Position numbers and translations under genes: made by a program
Source of the DNA: an uncultured Dehalococcoidia bacterium
Lineage (GTDB): Bacteria; Chloroflexota; Dehalococcoidia; Dehalococcoidales; UBA3254
NCBI GenBank assembly: GCA_903890885.1
Contig: CAITCX010000034.1
Coordinates: 1-6,203, forward strand
Reading direction: 5' to 3'
Length of the DNA stretch: 6,203 nt
The notes under the pieces: model-generated
Seen by the model: only the letters and a program-made list of their open reading frames with translations
Database searches by the model: none
Told to the model about the DNA's origin: nothing
Shown: in pieces, positions 5,709 through 6,203 of the stretch
Position numbering within the stretch: position 1 is the first letter of the stretch
Layout: each line of letters starts with the position of its first letter

Positions 5709-5749
5709 CAGATATACATCAGGGTGACCGGGAATAGGCTTGAAAATTC
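5709..5749 (+). repeat. Right copy of the 41-base direct repeat flanking mazEF
   Basis: Partner of 4928-4968, same orientation, 35 of 41 identical, starting 51 bases after the mazF stop. The internal inverted repeat is kept as TCAGG with CTTGA, where the C-to-T change still allows a G-U pair in RNA. The interval between copies (4969-5708) holds exactly the mazEF promoter and both genes. Confidence 0.85.
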
Positions 5750-5824
5750 TGATCTTCAATGGGGGTCTTTCTGGCATATGCCGGCATAATCGCGGTCGCC
5801 TTTAGGCCTGTGATAAATTATATT

Positions 5825-5873
5825 CCAGGGTTAATCAGGCTATCAAAGTCACTTCAGACACAACGTCCCCTGG
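5825..5873 (+). repeat. 49-base element with paired ends, copy 1
   Basis: The ends CCAGGG (5825-5830) and CCCTGG (5868-5873) are complementary. The right half (5849-5877) matches 6104-6132 at 25 of 29 positions, including the run ACACAACGTC. The middle 18 bases differ between copies. Confidence 0.6.
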
Positions 5874-5914
5874 TTTTATGATGGAAGGTTAAGTCAACTA
5901 ATATATCCGGTCCG

Positions 5915-6079
5915 ATGATGCTTATTCAAGGTAAAATCCAGTCTTGCCGAAAAGTGCTCTCTAGCCTGATCAACACCCAGGATCGCGATTTTGGCGATGC
6001 CACTCAGCATAACAGGATGCAGGGCTATGGAAGTGTTTATGAAGGCTTGTCCCGGCAGATCATTAATATGGTGAGTTAG
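5915..6079 (+). CDS. Possible small ORF of 54 codons, unrecognised
   Basis: Starts at ATG (5915-5917, followed by a second ATG) and ends at TAG (6077-6079). The frame is open from 5882. The predicted product is hydrophilic and has no recognised motif. There is no Shine-Dalgarno sequence before the ATG. The opposite strand is also open over much of the same stretch (about 5893-6076), with a more hydrophobic translation, so the coding strand is uncertain. The stop abuts the second 49-base element, giving a repeat-ORF-repeat arrangement. It may be a remnant or chance. Confidence 0.2.
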   Translation: MMLIQGKIQSCRKVLSSLINTQDRDFGDATQHNRMQGYGSVYEGLSRQIINMVS

Positions 6080-6128
6080 CTAGGCATTTGTAAATACGTA
6101 TAATCACTTCATACACAACGTCACCTAG
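6080..6128 (+). repeat. 49-base element with paired ends, copy 2
   Basis: The ends CTAGG (6080-6084) and CCTAG (6124-6128) are complementary and occupy the same relative positions as in copy 1. At the second pair, C-G in copy 1 has become T-A here, a compensatory change that keeps the stem. It begins directly after the stop of the small open frame. Confidence 0.6.
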
Positions 6129-6154
6129 TATTTTCAGTTCACAGTTTTGAGTGA

Positions 6155-6175
6155 AATTACAAACAGAATTACAAA
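6155..6175. repeat. Short tandem direct repeat AATTACAAA
   Basis: AATTACAAA occurs at 6155-6163 and 6167-6175, a 12-base period, just before an ATG at 6178 that is open to the window edge. It could be a promoter-proximal site of a gene beyond the window, or chance in AT-rich DNA. Confidence 0.3.
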
Positions 6176-6203
6176 TAATGGCCGCATCACCAAACATTTT
6201 CAA

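Larger units (their letters stand above)
5659..6203. other. Gene-poor right end with repeats
   Basis: No recognised gene occurs in these 545 bases. The stretch holds the right copy of the mazEF-flanking repeat (5709-5749), a 10-bp palindrome GGCATATGCC (5773-5782), two 49-base elements (5825-5873 and 6080-6128), a 54-codon open frame between them, and a short tandem repeat AATTACAAA at 6155-6163 and 6167-6175. It looks like accessory or decayed intergenic DNA. Confidence 0.6.

Noticed and set aside
4894..6079. Integron attC sites around mazEF (ATTTAAC at 4894-4900, GTTAAGT at 5888-5894).
   Set aside because: The two motifs are isolated, not paired at attC-like distance, and no attC-type stem joins them. 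No integrase gene is visible.
6178..6203. Start of a plus-strand gene at ATG 6178 running off the window.
   Set aside because: Only eight codons are visible and there is no Shine-Dalgarno sequence, so coding cannot be supported.

Overview
The window is about 6.2 kb of bacterial chromosome with moderate GC. It holds two dense minus-strand transcription units on the left and a plus-strand toxin-antitoxin pair on the right. No rRNA, tRNA or CRISPR array was seen. FtsA/FtsZ sit next to a DUF47/PhoU pair and there are no murein-synthesis or ftsQ genes beside ftsA. This fits a lineage in which the division genes are detached from the classical dcw cluster, for example Chloroflexota of the Dehalococcoidia type. 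That assignment is an inference from gene content and protein flavour, not a database result.

Layout from left to right. Positions 1-267 carry no recognisable gene but contain competing inverted repeats. Positions 268-1635 (minus) encode PhoU and, upstream of it, a DUF47 PhoU-like protein, driven by a clear promoter at 1668-1696. A strong hairpin terminator at 1696-1732 separates this unit from ftsZ (1761-2831) and ftsA (2870-4078), both minus. Upstream of ftsA on the same strand are a 70-residue protein (4143-4355) and a MerR-type regulator (4421-4828). The small protein is a diverged copy of the C-terminal tail of the MerR protein without the DNA-binding domain. The order merR - small paralogue - ftsA - ftsZ, with short gaps and no obvious internal terminator, looks like one operon starting at a promoter at 4858-4887 that is embedded in palindromic, probably autoregulatory sequence.

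On the plus strand, mazE (5075-5317) and mazF (5311-5658) overlap by 7 bases and have their own promoter. The pair lies between two copies of an imperfect 41-base direct repeat (35/41 identical). Right of this, 5659-6203 has no confidently assigned gene. It does contain two copies of a 49-base element with paired ends, and a 54-codon open frame that stops exactly at the left end of the second copy.

How the genes work together: FtsZ polymerises into the division ring and FtsA ties it to the membrane. The MerR protein and its HTH-less relative are candidates for controlling ftsAZ expression or activity. PhoU and DUF47 belong to phosphate homeostasis, but no transporter gene is in view. MazEF is a self-contained mRNA-cleaving toxin and antitoxin module, probably acquired. 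The observation most worth following up is the paired MerR and tail-only paralogue directly upstream of ftsAZ.
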